64,000 nucleotides of DNA from Pseudideonella sakaiensis (GTDB lineage: Bacteria > Pseudomonadota > Gammaproteobacteria > Burkholderiales > Burkholderiaceae_C). Made by a program: the position numbers and the translations under genes. Shown here one piece after another: positions 39,901 through 49,650 of the stretch (positions are counted from its first letter, which is position 1; each line of letters begins with the position of its first letter). The notes below the pieces were generated by a model. That model was not told the origin of the DNA and searched no databases. It saw nothing but the letters and a program-made list of their open reading frames with translations. The stretch spans positions 1 through 64,000 of the forward strand of contig NZ_BBYR01000042.1 in the NCBI RefSeq assembly GCF_001293525.1, in the 5' to 3' direction.

Positions 39901-41144
39901 GCGTAGCGACGCTGTTTGCGCGCTTCGGCCTGGGCCGCCGCGACGGCGCGGCGGGCGCCGACGTGCCGATCCGCGACTGGGTGCAGGTCGGCCGCAGCCA
40001 GCCGACGCGCCTGTCCGGCTTCGACACCACGCTGGTCTGGGTCGCGATGGCGCTGGTCGCGCTCGGCCTGGTGATGGTCTACAGCGCCTCGGTCGCGCTG
40101 CCGGACAGCCCGCGCTTCGAGCGCTACGCCCACAGTCACTTCCTGACCCGCCACCTGATGGCGATCGCGATCGCGGTGCTGGCCGGCGTGGTGGTGGTGC
40201 AGGTGCCGATCGACACCTGGGAGAAGGCCGCGCCCTGGCTCTTCCTCGGCGTGCTGGTGCTGCTGGTGGTGGTGCTGATCCCCGGCATCGGCAAGGGCGT
40301 GAACGGCGCGCGCCGCTGGATCCCGCTCGGCCTGATGAACTTCCAGCCCTCGGAGCTGGCCAAGCTGGCGATGGCGATGTACGGCGCCGGCTACATGGTG
40401 CGCAAGATGGACGTGAAGGAGAAGTTCCTGCGCGCCGTGCTGCCGATGGCCTTCGCGGTGGCGCTGGTCGGCCTGCTGCTGCTGGCCGAGCCGGACATGG
40501 GCGCCTTCCTCGTCATCGCGGCGATCGCGATGGGCATCCTCTTCCTCGGCGGCGTCAACGGCCGCATGTTCTTCCTGATCACGCTGATCCTGGTCGGCGC
40601 CTTCGTGCTGATGATCACCACCAGCGAATGGCGGCGCGAGCGCATCTTCGCCTACCTCGACCCCTGGGACGAGCGCTACACCCTCGGCAAGGCCTACCAG
40701 CTCTCGCACTCGCTGATCGCCTTCGGCCGCGGCGAACTGTTCGGCCAGGGCCTGGGCGGCAGCGTCGAGAAGCTGCACTACTTGCCCGAGGCACACACCG
40801 ACTTCCTGCTGGCGGTGATCGGCGAGGAGCTGGGCTTCGTCGGCGTGGCCTGCGTGGTGGTGGCCTTCTTCTGGCTGGCGCGCCGGATGTTCCACATCGG
40901 CCGCCAGGCGATCGCGCTGGACCGGGTCTACGCCGGCCTGTTCGCGCAGGGCATCGGCATCTGGATCGGCGGCCAGGCCTTCATCAACATGGGCGTGAAC
41001 CTCGGCGTGCTGCCGACCAAGGGCCTGACGCTGCCGCTGATGAGCTATGGCGGCTCGGCCATCCTGATGAACGTGGTCGCGCTGGCGATGGTGCTGCGGG
41101 TCGACATCGAGAACCGCCAGCTGATGCGCGGGGGGCGGGCATGA
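39897..41144 (+). CDS. ftsW: Septal peptidoglycan glycosyltransferase FtsW
   Basis: A 415-residue SEDS-family polymerase with about ten membrane helices, partner of FtsI in septal wall synthesis. Family signatures: [38 protein letters not shown], the large loop region with [20 protein letters not shown] (conserved acidic residue in the catalytic pocket), and [18 protein letters not shown]. The first 40 residues are cytoplasmic. The ATG at 39897 overlaps the murD stop by four bases, and its end overlaps murG by four. Confidence 0.97.
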   Translation: MSVATLFARFGLGRRDGAAGADVPIRDWVQVGRSQPTRLSGFDTTLVWVAMALVALGLVMVYSASVALPDSPRFERYAHSHFLTRHLMAIAIAVLAGVVVVQVPIDTWEKAAPWLFLGVLVLLVVVLIPGIGKGVNGARRWIPLGLMNFQPSELAKLAMAMYGAGYMVRKMDVKEKFLRAVLPMAFAVALVGLLLLAEPDMGAFLVIAAIAMGILFLGGVNGRMFFLITLILVGAFVLMITTSEWRRERIFAYLDPWDERYTLGKAYQLSHSLIAFGRGELFGQGLGGSVEKLHYLPEAHTDFLLAVIGEELGFVGVACVVVAFFWLARRMFHIGRQAIALDRVYAGLFAQGIGIWIGGQAFINMGVNLGVLPTKGLTLPLMSYGGSAILMNVVALAMVLRVDIENRQLMRGGRA

Positions 41145-42223
41145 CGGCCGCGGCACGCCACCTCGTCGTGATGGCCGCCGGCACCGGCGGCCACGTGATC
41201 CCCGGCCTCGCCGTCGCGCGCGAGCTGCAGGCGCGCGGCTGGTCGGTCAGCTGGCTCGGCACCACCCAGGGCATGGAGAACCGCCTGGTGCCGCCGAGCG
41301 GCATCCCGCTCGACCGCATCGGCTTCAACGGCCTGCGCGGCAACGGCTGGCTGCAGACGCTGACCGGCGGCCTGCGGATGCTGGTCGCCTTCTGGCAGTG
41401 CCTGCGCATCCTGCAGCGCCGCCGCGCGCGCGCGGTGCTCGGCATGGGCGGCTACGTCTGCTTCCCCGGCGGGCTGATGGCCTCGCTGCTCGGACGGCCG
41501 CTGATGCTGGTGAACGCCGATGCCGCGCTGCTCCTGAGCAACAAGGCCCTGCTGCCGGTGGCCGATCGCGTGGCCTTCGGCTTCGACGGCGCGGCGGCCG
41601 CGCGCGTGAAGCAGGCCGTCGTGACCGGCAACCCGGTGCGCGCCGAGATCGAGGCGATGGCGCCGCCGGCCGAGCGCTACGCCGGCCGCCAGGGCCCGCT
41701 GCGGCTGCTGCTGGTGGGTGGCAGCCTGGGCGCCAAGGTGCTCAACGAGACGCTGCCACCGGCGCTGGCGCTGATCGAGCCGGCGCAACGCCCGCGCGTG
41801 ACCCACCAGACAGGCGCGGCCCACCTCGAGACGGTGCGCGCCGCCTATGCGGCCGCCGGCGTCGAGGCCGAGATCCTGCCTTTCATCGACGACATGGCGG
41901 CGCGCCTGGCCGACTGCGACGTGATCGTCTGCCGCGCCGGTGCCGTCACCGTCAGCGAGCTGTGCGCCGGCGGCGTGGCCGGCGTGCTGGTGCCGCTGGT
42001 CGTCAGCACCACCGCGCACCAGCGCGACAACGCGCAGTGGCTCGCGTCGCACGGCGCCGGCGTGCACCTGCCGCAGTCCGAGCTGAGCCCGGCGCGGCTG
42101 GCCGAGGTGCTGCTGGGCCTGCGCCGCGAGGGCCTGCAGGCGATGGCCGAGCGCGCCCGCGCGCTGGCGCGCCCGCAGGCGGCGGCGCGCGTGGCCGACG
42201 AGCTGGAAAGGCTGGCGGCATGA
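41141..42223 (+). CDS. murG: UDP-GlcNAc:lipid I N-acetylglucosaminyltransferase
   Basis: A 360-residue GT-B enzyme that converts lipid I to lipid II on the inner face of the membrane. Gly-rich N-terminal motif [21 protein letters not shown], second Gly loop [18 protein letters not shown], and the donor-site region [22 protein letters not shown]-type residue pattern [15 protein letters not shown] is also typical. ATG 41141 overlaps ftsW by four bases and the stop overlaps murC by four. Confidence 0.97.
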   Translation: MTAAARHLVVMAAGTGGHVIPGLAVARELQARGWSVSWLGTTQGMENRLVPPSGIPLDRIGFNGLRGNGWLQTLTGGLRMLVAFWQCLRILQRRRARAVLGMGGYVCFPGGLMASLLGRPLMLVNADAALLLSNKALLPVADRVAFGFDGAAAARVKQAVVTGNPVRAEIEAMAPPAERYAGRQGPLRLLLVGGSLGAKVLNETLPPALALIEPAQRPRVTHQTGAAHLETVRAAYAAAGVEAEILPFIDDMAARLADCDVIVCRAGAVTVSELCAGGVAGVLVPLVVSTTAHQRDNAQWLASHGAGVHLPQSELSPARLAEVLLGLRREGLQAMAERARALARPQAAARVADELERLAA

Positions 42224-43629
42224 AGCACGCGGTGCGCCACGTCCACTTCGTCGGCATCGGCGGTGCCGGCATGAGCGGCATCGCCGAGATCCTGCACAAC
42301 CTCGGCTACACCGTGTCCGGCTCGGACCTGGGCGAGGGCGAGGCCACGCGCCGGCTGGCCGGCCTGGGCATCCGCGTGGCCCGCGGCCACGCGGCCGAGC
42401 ACGTGGCCGGGGCCCAGGCCGTGGTCACCTCGACCGCGGTGGGCCCGGACAACCCCGAGGTGCTGGCCGCGCGCGCACGCCGCGTGCCGGTGGTGCCGCG
42501 CGCGGTGATGCTGGCCGAGCTGATGCGCCTGAAGCAGGGCATCGCGATCGCCGGCACCCACGGCAAGACCACCACCACCAGCCTGGTCGCCAGCGTGCTG
42601 GCCGAGGCCGGCCGCGACCCCACCTTCGTGATCGGCGGCCGGCTCAACGCGGCCGGCGCCAATGCGCGGCTCGGCGCCGGCGAGTTCATCGTGGTCGAGG
42701 CCGACGAGAGCGACGCCTCCTTCCTGAACCTGACGCCGGTGCTGTCGGTGGTGACGAACATCGACGCCGACCACATGGACACCTACGGCCACGACGAGGC
42801 GCGGCTGCGCCAGGCCTTCGTGGACTTCCTGCACCGCCTGCCCTTCTACGGCGCGGCCGTGCTCTGCACCGACGACCCGGGCGTGCGCTCGATCCTGCCG
42901 CTGGTGTCGCGCCCGGTGATCGGCTACGGCCTCGGCGAGGACGCGCAGGTGCGCGCGGTCGACGTGCGGCCCGACGGCGCCGGCATGCGCTTCACGCTGC
43001 AGCGCCGCGGCACCCTGGCCGCGCCGGACTGCGAGGTGCGCCTCGCGCTGCCCGGCGTGCACAACGTGCGCAATGCGCTGGCCACGCTGGCCGTCGCGGC
43101 CGAGCTGGAGCTGGAGGACGCGCCGGTGCTGCGCGCGCTCGCCGGCTTCGCCGGCGTCGGCCGGCGCTTCCAGCGCCACGGCGAGCTGCGCACCGCGGCC
43201 GGCGCGGCCTTCACGCTGGTCGACGACTACGGCCACCACCCGGTCGAGATGGCGGCCACGCTGGCCGCCGCGCGCGGCGCCTTCCCGGGCCGCCGGCTGC
43301 TGCTGGCCTTCCAGCCGCACCGCTACACCCGCACCCGCGACTGCTTCGAGGACTTCGTCGCCGTGCTCGGCGAGGCCGACGCGGTGCTGCTGGCCGAGGT
43401 CTATGCCGCCGGCGAGGCGCCGATCGTCGCCGCCGACGGGCGCGCGCTGGCACGTGCCCTGCGTGTGGCCGGCCGGGTCGATCCGCTGTTCGTGGACGAC
43501 ATCGGCGCGTTGCCGCGGGCCCTGCTCGCGCAGGTGCGCGATGGCGACGTGGTGATCACGATGGGCGCGGGGTCCATCGGCCAGGTGCCGCAGCAGGTGG
43601 TCGACCTCCTCCAGGAGCCGTCCCGATGA
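42220..43629 (+). CDS. murC: UDP-N-acetylmuramate:L-alanine ligase
   Basis: A 469-residue Mur ligase that adds L-Ala to UDP-MurNAc, the first peptide step. The N-terminal Gly-rich motif [19 protein letters not shown] binds the UDP substrate; the ATP loop is [31 protein letters not shown] and [14 protein letters not shown] hold the Mg-binding acidic and His residues; [10 protein letters not shown] and [13 protein letters not shown] follow. ATG 42220 overlaps murG. The next gene, ddl, begins 46 bp after the stop and has its own strong ribosome site. Confidence 0.97.
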   Translation: MKHAVRHVHFVGIGGAGMSGIAEILHNLGYTVSGSDLGEGEATRRLAGLGIRVARGHAAEHVAGAQAVVTSTAVGPDNPEVLAARARRVPVVPRAVMLAELMRLKQGIAIAGTHGKTTTTSLVASVLAEAGRDPTFVIGGRLNAAGANARLGAGEFIVVEADESDASFLNLTPVLSVVTNIDADHMDTYGHDEARLRQAFVDFLHRLPFYGAAVLCTDDPGVRSILPLVSRPVIGYGLGEDAQVRAVDVRPDGAGMRFTLQRRGTLAAPDCEVRLALPGVHNVRNALATLAVAAELELEDAPVLRALAGFAGVGRRFQRHGELRTAAGAAFTLVDDYGHHPVEMAATLAAARGAFPGRRLLLAFQPHRYTRTRDCFEDFVAVLGEADAVLLAEVYAAGEAPIVAADGRALARALRVAGRVDPLFVDDIGALPRALLAQVRDGDVVITMGAGSIGQVPQQVVDLLQEPSR

Positions 43630-43675
43630 TGCACCGCGTCCCCCTTCTCCCGTCCCTCCGCCACGGGAGGTCCGC

Positions 43676-44623
43676 ATGAACTTCGGCAAGGTCGCCGTGC
43701 TGATGGGCGGCACGTCCGCGGAGCGCGAGATCTCGCTGCTCTCCGGCCAGGGCGTGCTGGCCGCGCTGCGCTCGCAGGGCGTCGATGCGCACCCCTTCGA
43801 CCCGGCCGAGCGCGAGCTGTCGGAGCTGAAGCGCGAAGGCTTCGCGCGCTGCTTCATCGCGCTGCACGGCCGCCACGGCGAGGACGGCACGGTGCAGGGC
43901 GCGCTCGAGCTGCTCGGCATCCCCTACACCGGCTCCGGCGTGATGGCCTCGGCGGTGGCGATGGACAAGGTCATGACGAAGCGGATCTGGCTCGCCGAAG
44001 GGCTGCCGACGCCGCGCCACGTCTGGCTGGCGCCCGGCGAGCAGGACCGTGAGCGCGTGCGCACGGTGCCCGACCAGCTCGGCCTGCCGCTGATCGTGAA
44101 GCCGCCGCGCGAGGGCTCGTCGATCGGCGTGAGCAAGGTCGCCGGCTACTCGGACATGGCCGAGGCGGTGGCGCTGGCCGCGCGCTACGACCCCGACGTG
44201 CTGTGCGAGGCGTTCATCGAGGGCCTGGAGGTGACCTGCCCGGTGATCGGCGACGGCGCGGACGCGCGCGCGCTGCCGGTGGTGCGCATCGCCGCGCCCG
44301 AGGGCGCCTACGACTACCAGAACAAGTACTTCACCGACGTGGTGCAGTACCACTGCCCGAGCGGCCTGCCCGCCGACGAGGAGGCCGAGATCCAGCGCCT
44401 GACGCTGGCCGCCTACCGCGTGCTCGGCTGCCGCGGCTGGGGCCGTGCCGACCTGATGGTGCGCGCCAGCGACCGCCGGCCCTTCCTGCTCGAGATGAAC
44501 ACCTCGCCGGGCATGACCTCGCATTCGCTGGTGCCGATGTCCGCGCGCGCGGCCGGCCTGTCCTACGAACGCCTGTGCGTCGAGCTGCTGGCCGGCGCCC
44601 GGCTCGACGCCCGCCGCGACTGA
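43676..44623 (+). CDS. ddl: D-alanine:D-alanine ligase
   Basis: A 315-residue ATP-grasp enzyme making D-Ala-D-Ala for MurF. Opening motif [20 protein letters not shown], then [26 protein letters not shown], the ATP-grasp segment [17 protein letters not shown], and C-terminal [20 protein letters not shown] for Mg/ATP. Loop Tyr/Lys pattern [11 protein letters not shown] is typical of DdlB. ATG 43676 has a cgggagg ribosome site. The ftsQ start is 16 bp after the stop. Confidence 0.96.
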   Translation: MNFGKVAVLMGGTSAEREISLLSGQGVLAALRSQGVDAHPFDPAERELSELKREGFARCFIALHGRHGEDGTVQGALELLGIPYTGSGVMASAVAMDKVMTKRIWLAEGLPTPRHVWLAPGEQDRERVRTVPDQLGLPLIVKPPREGSSIGVSKVAGYSDMAEAVALAARYDPDVLCEAFIEGLEVTCPVIGDGADARALPVVRIAAPEGAYDYQNKYFTDVVQYHCPSGLPADEEAEIQRLTLAAYRVLGCRGWGRADLMVRASDRRPFLLEMNTSPGMTSHSLVPMSARAAGLSYERLCVELLAGARLDARRD

Positions 44624-44639
44624 GCGCGCCACCGCCCCC

Positions 44640-45479
44640 ATGGCCACCATCGTCCGCACCCCCCGCGCCCCCGTGCCGCCGCCCCCGCTGGCGCTGCCGC
44701 TGGACGTGCGCGCGATGAACGCGACCGCGCAGGCGCTGTTCGTGCTGGCCGCGCTCGGCCTGGTGGCGATGCTGGCGATGTGGGCGATGCGCCAGCCGGT
44801 GTTCACGCTGCGCGCCATCCATGTCGACGGCGAGGTGATGCACAACAGCGAGGCCACCATCCGCGCCAACGCCGGGCCGAAGCTGGCCGGCAACTTTTTC
44901 ACGATGGACCTGAAGGCGGCGCAGCGCGCCTTCGAGAGCGTGCCCTGGGTGCGCCACGCAATCGTGCGCCGCGTCTGGCCCGACCGCCTGCTGGTCAGCC
45001 TCGAGGAGCACCGCGTGGCGGCGCTGTGGTCGCCGGTGGGCAGCGAGGACGATGCGGACGACAAGCTGGTCAACACCCACGGCGAGGTGTTCGAGGTCAA
45101 CCTCGGCGACGTCGAGGACGACGAGCTGCCCACGCTCAGCGGCCCGGCCGGCAGCGCCGCCGAGATGCTCGAGGCGCTGCACCGGCTGCAGCCGCTGTAT
45201 GCCCGCATCGAGCGTCGCATCGACACGCTGACCCAGTCCAACCGCGGCTCCTGGCGCGTCGAGTTCGACGGGGGTGGCCGGGTCGAGCTGGGGCGCGGCA
45301 CGCTGGAGGAACTGCTGGCGCGCAGCGAGCGCTTCGTCGAGACCGTCGGGCCGATCGCCCAGCGCTACCAGCGCCCGCTCGAGTACGCCGACCTGCGCCA
45401 CCAGGACGGCTATGCGCTGCGCCTGCGCGGCGTCTCGACGACGCTGACGGCCGCAGAGAAGAAGTCATCCGGGAACTGA
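44640..45479 (+). CDS. ftsQ: Cell division protein FtsQ
   Basis: A 279-residue bitopic membrane protein. A short cytoplasmic N-terminus is followed by a transmembrane helix (about residues 27-48, ALFVLAALGLVAMLAMWA), a periplasmic POTRA domain (about 55-125: FTLRAIHVDGEVMHNSEATI ... PWVRHAIVRRVWPDRLLVSL) and the FtsQ beta domain. It links FtsL/FtsB to the septum. The start has little of a ribosome site. The ftsA ATG follows only 2 bases after the stop. Confidence 0.95.
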   Translation: MATIVRTPRAPVPPPPLALPLDVRAMNATAQALFVLAALGLVAMLAMWAMRQPVFTLRAIHVDGEVMHNSEATIRANAGPKLAGNFFTMDLKAAQRAFESVPWVRHAIVRRVWPDRLLVSLEEHRVAALWSPVGSEDDADDKLVNTHGEVFEVNLGDVEDDELPTLSGPAGSAAEMLEALHRLQPLYARIERRIDTLTQSNRGSWRVEFDGGGRVELGRGTLEELLARSERFVETVGPIAQRYQRPLEYADLRHQDGYALRLRGVSTTLTAAEKKSSGN

Positions 45480-45481
45480 AG

Positions 45482-46711
45482 ATGCCCAAAGAGTACAAGG
45501 ACCTGGTCGTCGGCCTGGACATCGGCACCGCCAAGGTGATGGCGGTGGTGTCCGAGGTGCTGCCGGGCGGCGAGCTGCGGCTGGCCGGCCTCGGCGTGGC
45601 GCCGACGCACGGCCTGAAGCGCGGCGTGGTGGTCAACATCGACGCCACCGTGCAGTCCATCCAGCAGGCCTTGAAGGAGGCCGAGATGATGGCCGACTGC
45701 AAGATCACGCACGTCTACACCGGCATCACCGGCAGCCACATCCGCGGGCAGAACTCCACCGGCATGGTGATCGTGCGCGACAAGGAGGTCACGCCGGTGG
45801 ACGTGGCGCGCGTGGTCGAGACCGCCAAGGCGATCAACATCCCGAACGACCAGAAGCTGCTGCTGGTGCAGGCCCAGGAGTTCGTGATCGACGGCCACGA
45901 GGTGAAGGAGCCGATCGGCATGAGCGGCGGCCGGCTCGAGGTGCGGGTGCACATCGTGACCGGCGCACAGAGCGCGGCCGAGAACATCGTCAAGTGCGTG
46001 CGCCGCTGCGGGCTGGAGGTGAACCAGCTGGTGCTCAACCCCTCGGCCTCCAGCCACGCGGTGCTGACCGAGGACGAGAAGGACCTGGGCGTCGCGCTGG
46101 TGGACATCGGCGCCGGCACCACCGACGTGGCGATCTTCGCCGACGGCTCGATCCGCCACACCGCGGTGATCCCGATCGCCGGCGACTTGATCACCAGCGA
46201 CATCGCGATGGCGCTGCGCACGCCGACCAAGGACGCCGAGGAGATCAAGGTCGAGTACGGCGTGGCCAAGCAGCTGCTGGCCGACCCGAACGACCAGCTC
46301 GAGGTGCCCGGCCTGGGCGACCGCGGCCCGCGCATGCTCAGCCGCCAGGCGCTGGCCGGCGTGATCGAGCCGCGCGTCGAGGAGATCTACTCGCTGGTGC
46401 ACCAGGTGATCCGCGACTCCGGCTACGAGGAGCTGCTGTCCTCCGGCATCGTCATCACCGGTGGCGCGGCCGTCATGCCGGGCATGGTCGAGCTGGGCGA
46501 GGACATCTTCCTGAAGCCGGTGCGCAAGGGCGTGCCCACCTACGCCGGCGCGCTGCACGACATGATCGCCAACCCGCGCTCGGCCACCGCGATGGGCCTG
46601 CTGGAAGAGGCGCGGCTGGGCCGCAGCCGCGGCCTGCGCGCGGCCCAGCAGGCCGGCTCGGTGCAGGGCTTCCTCGGCCGCGCCAAGGACTGGTTCCTCG
46701 GCAACTTCTGA
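45482..46711 (+). CDS. ftsA: Cell division protein FtsA
   Basis: A 409-residue actin-like ATPase that tethers FtsZ to the membrane. Nucleotide motifs are LVVGLDIGTAKVMAVVSEVL (phosphate 1) and GVALVDIGAGTTDVAIFADG (phosphate 2); the adenosine motif region is SSGIVITGGAAVMPGM. The C-terminal amphipathic helix GFLGRAKDWFLGNF is the membrane-targeting sequence. The SHS2/1C subdomain is present between residues about 85-165. The ATG is 2 bases after ftsQ. A 188-bp gap follows before ftsZ, enough for an extra promoter. Confidence 0.97.
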   Translation: MPKEYKDLVVGLDIGTAKVMAVVSEVLPGGELRLAGLGVAPTHGLKRGVVVNIDATVQSIQQALKEAEMMADCKITHVYTGITGSHIRGQNSTGMVIVRDKEVTPVDVARVVETAKAINIPNDQKLLLVQAQEFVIDGHEVKEPIGMSGGRLEVRVHIVTGAQSAAENIVKCVRRCGLEVNQLVLNPSASSHAVLTEDEKDLGVALVDIGAGTTDVAIFADGSIRHTAVIPIAGDLITSDIAMALRTPTKDAEEIKVEYGVAKQLLADPNDQLEVPGLGDRGPRMLSRQALAGVIEPRVEEIYSLVHQVIRDSGYEELLSSGIVITGGAAVMPGMVELGEDIFLKPVRKGVPTYAGALHDMIANPRSATAMGLLEEARLGRSRGLRAAQQAGSVQGFLGRAKDWFLGNF

Positions 46712-46899
46712 CGCGCGCCCATGCACCCGACCCCCACCTCCCGACACGCCGGCTGTGGCCCGCCGCGCCGGCGCCGCGGCACCTGGCTGGACCCCGGCGG
46801 CGGCCGGCGGCCCGCACGACGACGAGACGACCCAGGCGGTACCCCGGACGGCAGCGTCCAACCCCCATCGACACAGCAGCACTACGGACGGAGCAACAC

Positions 46900-48108
46900 A
46901 TGCCCATCGAAATGATCGAGACGTTTGACCAGGGCACGCAGATCAAGGTGATCGGCGTGGGCGGTGGCGGCGGCAACGCCGTCGACCACATGATTTCCCA
47001 GGGGGTCCAGGGCGTGGACTTCATCTGCGCCAACACCGATGCGCAGGCCCTGAACCGCTGCACGGCGCACCAGCTCATCCAGCTCGGCACCAGCGGGCTC
47101 GGCGCCGGCGCCAAGCCCGAGGCCGGCCGCACCGCGGCGGAGGAAGCGACCGACCGCATCCGCGAGTCGATCCAGGGCGCCAACATGCTCTTCATCACCG
47201 CCGGCATGGGCGGTGGCACCGGCACCGGCGCCGCGCCGGTGATCGCCCGCGTGGCCAAGGAGATGGGCATCCTGACCGTCGGCGTGGTCACCAAGCCCTT
47301 CGAGTTCGAGGGCAACCGGCGGATGAAGGCGGCCGAGGCCGGCCTGTCCGAGCTGGAGGCCAACGTCGACTCGCTGATCGTGGTGCTGAACGAGAAGCTG
47401 CTCGAGGTGCTGGGCGACGACATCACGCAGGAGCAGGCCTTCGCGCAGGCCAACGACGTGCTGAAGAACGCCGTCGGCGGGATCAGCGACATCATCCACA
47501 TGCACGGCCTGGTCAACGTCGACTTCGAGGACGTGAAGACCGTGATGGGCGAGCCCGGCAAGGCCATGATGGGCACCGCGACGGCGACCGGCCCGGACCG
47601 CGCCGCGAAGGCCGCCGAGGCCGCCGTGGCCTGCCCGCTGCTGGAAGGGATCGACCTGTCCGGCGCGCGCGGCGTGCTGGTGCTGATCGCCGCGAACCGC
47701 AACACGCTGAAGCTGAGCGAGAGCAAGAACGCGATGAACACCATCCGCCGCTATGCCGCGGACGATGCGCACGTGATCTTCGGCACCGTGTACGACGAGG
47801 GCCTGGGCGACGCGCTGCGCGTGACCGTCATCGCCACCGGCCTGAGCCCCGCGCGCCGCCAGCAGCACGCGCCGATCAGCGTCGTGCACAGCGCGCCGGT
47901 GCTGCGCAACGGCACGGACAACTTCCCGATCCTCAACCACGCTGTCGGCAACGCCGTCGGCGGCCCGGGCCAGAACGACTACACGGGCCTGAACACCCCC
48001 AGCGTCTGGCGCAGCGGCCGCACCGCCGCCGCGAAGGTGGACGCGCTGGTGAGCAACGGGATGGACGAGATCGAGATTCCGGCGTTTCTGCGCAAGCAGG
48101 CGGATTGA
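46900..48108 (+). CDS. ftsZ: Cell division GTPase FtsZ
   Basis: A 402-residue tubulin homologue forming the Z ring. KVIGVGGGGGNAVDHMI, the tubulin signature ITAGMGGGTGTGAAPVIA, and the catalytic T7 loop VNVDFEDVKTVM are intact. The C-terminal linker is short and ends with the conserved peptide DEIEIPAFLRKQ, which binds FtsA and ZipA. ATG 46900 follows a ggacggagcaac leader. Directly at the stop codon the third copy of the two-hairpin repeat begins and probably ends the dcw transcript. The expected next gene, lpxC, is absent. Confidence 0.98.
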   Translation: MPIEMIETFDQGTQIKVIGVGGGGGNAVDHMISQGVQGVDFICANTDAQALNRCTAHQLIQLGTSGLGAGAKPEAGRTAAEEATDRIRESIQGANMLFITAGMGGGTGTGAAPVIARVAKEMGILTVGVVTKPFEFEGNRRMKAAEAGLSELEANVDSLIVVLNEKLLEVLGDDITQEQAFAQANDVLKNAVGGISDIIHMHGLVNVDFEDVKTVMGEPGKAMMGTATATGPDRAAKAAEAAVACPLLEGIDLSGARGVLVLIAANRNTLKLSESKNAMNTIRRYAADDAHVIFGTVYDEGLGDALRVTVIATGLSPARRQQHAPISVVHSAPVLRNGTDNFPILNHAVGNAVGGPGQNDYTGLNTPSVWRSGRTAAAKVDALVSNGMDEIEIPAFLRKQAD

Positions 48109-48189
48109 CCCCCCCCCCCGGAGCGGCTGACGCCGCTCCCCCCCAGGGGGGCGCCGCCTATGGACCGGCGGAGCCGGATCCATGGCGGC
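48109..48189 (+). repeat. Two-hairpin intergenic repeat, copy 3
   Basis: The same element as at 8432 and 8523: C-run 48109-48119, stem 48120-48127 with 48132-48139 (loop TGAC), C/G stretch, second stem 48153-48168 with 48174-48189 (bulges T159 and A178, loop CGGAG). In the first stem one C-G pair is changed to G-C, a compensatory double change relative to copies 1 and 2. It begins at the base after the ftsZ stop codon. Confidence 0.85.
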
Positions 48190-48251
48190 TGCTGGGTGAA
48201 GCGCCTTGGTGCGACAGTGCGGCTGCCCGATGAGGTCTCCGAGCTGTTCGC

Positions 48252-48530
48252 GTGCGGAGGGCGGTTCGGTTGCGAAGGCGAAAGGGGGCGGCCGGGTCGG
48301 CGCCGATGAGGCGGTCGGCCCTGCGGGCCGACTGCCCTGCGGTGCTCGGTCTTGCGGCCCCGCTGCGGAACTCGCTGCGCCTGCGGCTCCGCTCAGACAT
48401 CCGCAGCGAGTCAGCGCTTGAAGCGCGCTGCGCGCGCGGGCCGCAAGCCCTGCGCTCCTCGGCGCCCCATAGGCGCCGCCCCGGCCGCCCCCTTCCGCCT
48501 TCGCGGCGGCACCGAGGTGGGGGACGGCGG
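48252..48530 (+). repeat. Self-complementary repeat element, copy A
   Basis: A 279-bp unit repeated in opposite orientation at 50295-50573; the 233-bp core (48272-48504) differs from its partner at only 3 positions. The core is itself palindromic: outer arms 48272-48304 and 48472-48504 pair at 31 of 33 positions, and inside lie stems 48311-48321/48325-48335, 48351-48360/48438-48447 and 48370-48379/48402-48411. Small open frames through it lack any coding signature. No transposase is encoded in it. Confidence 0.85.
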
Positions 48531-48947
48531 GGTGCCGCTGGCGTTGATCGTGGCCGTGCGCGCATCGACGAGTCCTGCTGCTCGCCGCCCGGGTGGCGGC
48601 GCCGCAAGGCCAACAGTTTCAACTAGCCCAACAGGCACAGACCGCACCGAACGCCGTGCGGGCCGTGACGGCGCGCCGACCACTCGCGGCACAGCATAGT
48701 GACAGGGCCTCGAAGGCGGCGGTGAAGCCCGAGAGCACGCGAACCCACGACACCGGCGTCTGGGCGGTCTGGTCCGCGGCAAATCCCCAGCGGACCGACT
48801 TTCCTCATTGCGTCCATGCGCGGCCCACATGTTCTTGGCGACATCGACACCGAGGGTCAAAATGGGTGTTGCGTTTCCTCTCCAATGCTCTCGCCTAGGC
48901 TCGCTGGCGGTGTAGCGAGCTGCTAGCTCGTTGGCTCCAGAACACGC
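48531..48947. other. Gene-free stretch with transposase scrap
   Basis: About 415 bp between repeat copy A and the first island lipoprotein gene. Apart from the IS110-like remnant near 48780-48875 (minus strand) and a small inverted repeat (gagct-gct-agctc near 48918-48930), nothing was recognised. GC content falls toward the right end. Confidence 0.4.
48780..48875 (-). pseudogene. Remnant of an IS110-family transposase N-terminus
   Basis: On the minus strand the sequence NATPILTLGVDVAKNMWAAH followed by GRNE resembles the first 25 residues of IS110-type DEDD transposases (their usual beginning is a hydrophobic strand, then G-[IV]-D-[LV]-A-K-N and a HG turn). The similarity stops after about 30 residues and the rest of the reading frame does not look like a transposase, so only a fragment remains. 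It hints that insertion-sequence activity shaped this patch downstream of ftsZ. Assigned by eye. Confidence 0.5.
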
Positions 48948-49589
48948 ATGATTTCCAGGTTCCACCTTCTTCGAGCCGCGGCGGCGGCGTTGGCCGTCGC
49001 ACTCGGCGGCTGTGCGTCACCGGTAGAGAAGCCGTTCGTCCCTGTGCCCCCATCGAAGCTTGAACTTCGAGCAGAGGTGCTGGATCTGCGCGCTGCAGTC
49101 TGGAAGCGAACGCAGGTCCTGCAGAACAACGTTGGAGTGGTGCAGCACCTCGGAGACGACCGCTTCCCGGGTGGAAGCCTCCCCGACTACATCGCGCAAC
49201 AGCTCGCGGATCTGCTGAACGGAAGGGACGCGCGCACCCTGGGCATCAAGACCACCGACATTCGCCTGTCCATTCCCGGGGCACGCATCGACGAGAACCG
49301 CGCGGCCGTGATTTCTGCCACCACGGGGTTCGTCGCCGCGCCCATGATTGGCCTCCTGAGCACGATGGAGCGAAACAAGACGGCATCTGCGGTGCTTTGC
49401 GTATCGGTGGACGGCAAGGACTATCTCGGGAACGACGGCAGGCTCTTTGCACTCGGTGCGGAGGGCGAGCTTCGCTCGTCGCTGGCGAGCGCGATCAAGA
49501 AGCTCCGAGACAATTTCGCGTCGGGGACCGTCACGTCAAGTCCGGCTTGCGAACGAGGGTGGGAAGGCGGTCAGGCGCGCCGACCGTGA
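48948..49589 (+). CDS. Hypothetical lipoprotein in the post-ftsZ island
   Basis: A 213-residue protein, not recognised. The N-terminus is a lipoprotein signal (MISRFHLLRAAAAALAVALG then GCASP, lipobox LGGC). The mature part is soluble and mixed alpha/beta, with no obvious domain; blocks such as FPGGSLPDYIAQQLADLLNG and SAVLCVSVDGKDYLGNDGRL suggest a folded domain. A Gly/Ala-rich hydrophobic patch (AAVISATTGFVAAPMIGLL) lies mid-protein. Codon use and GC content are clearly less G/C-biased than flanking genes, suggesting recent acquisition. It is 62 bp upstream of the second island gene on the same strand. Confidence 0.7.
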   Translation: MISRFHLLRAAAAALAVALGGCASPVEKPFVPVPPSKLELRAEVLDLRAAVWKRTQVLQNNVGVVQHLGDDRFPGGSLPDYIAQQLADLLNGRDARTLGIKTTDIRLSIPGARIDENRAAVISATTGFVAAPMIGLLSTMERNKTASAVLCVSVDGKDYLGNDGRLFALGAEGELRSSLASAIKKLRDNFASGTVTSSPACERGWEGGQARRP

Positions 49590-49650
49590 CGTGGACGTGT
49601 CTACCTCGATGCCGACAGACAGAATGGGCATGGTCCACACCCCGCACAGC

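Noticed and set aside
48206-48699. Small open frames through repeat copy A and beyond
   Set aside because: They follow the palindromic repeat, appear on both strands, and lack ribosome sites or any domain pattern.
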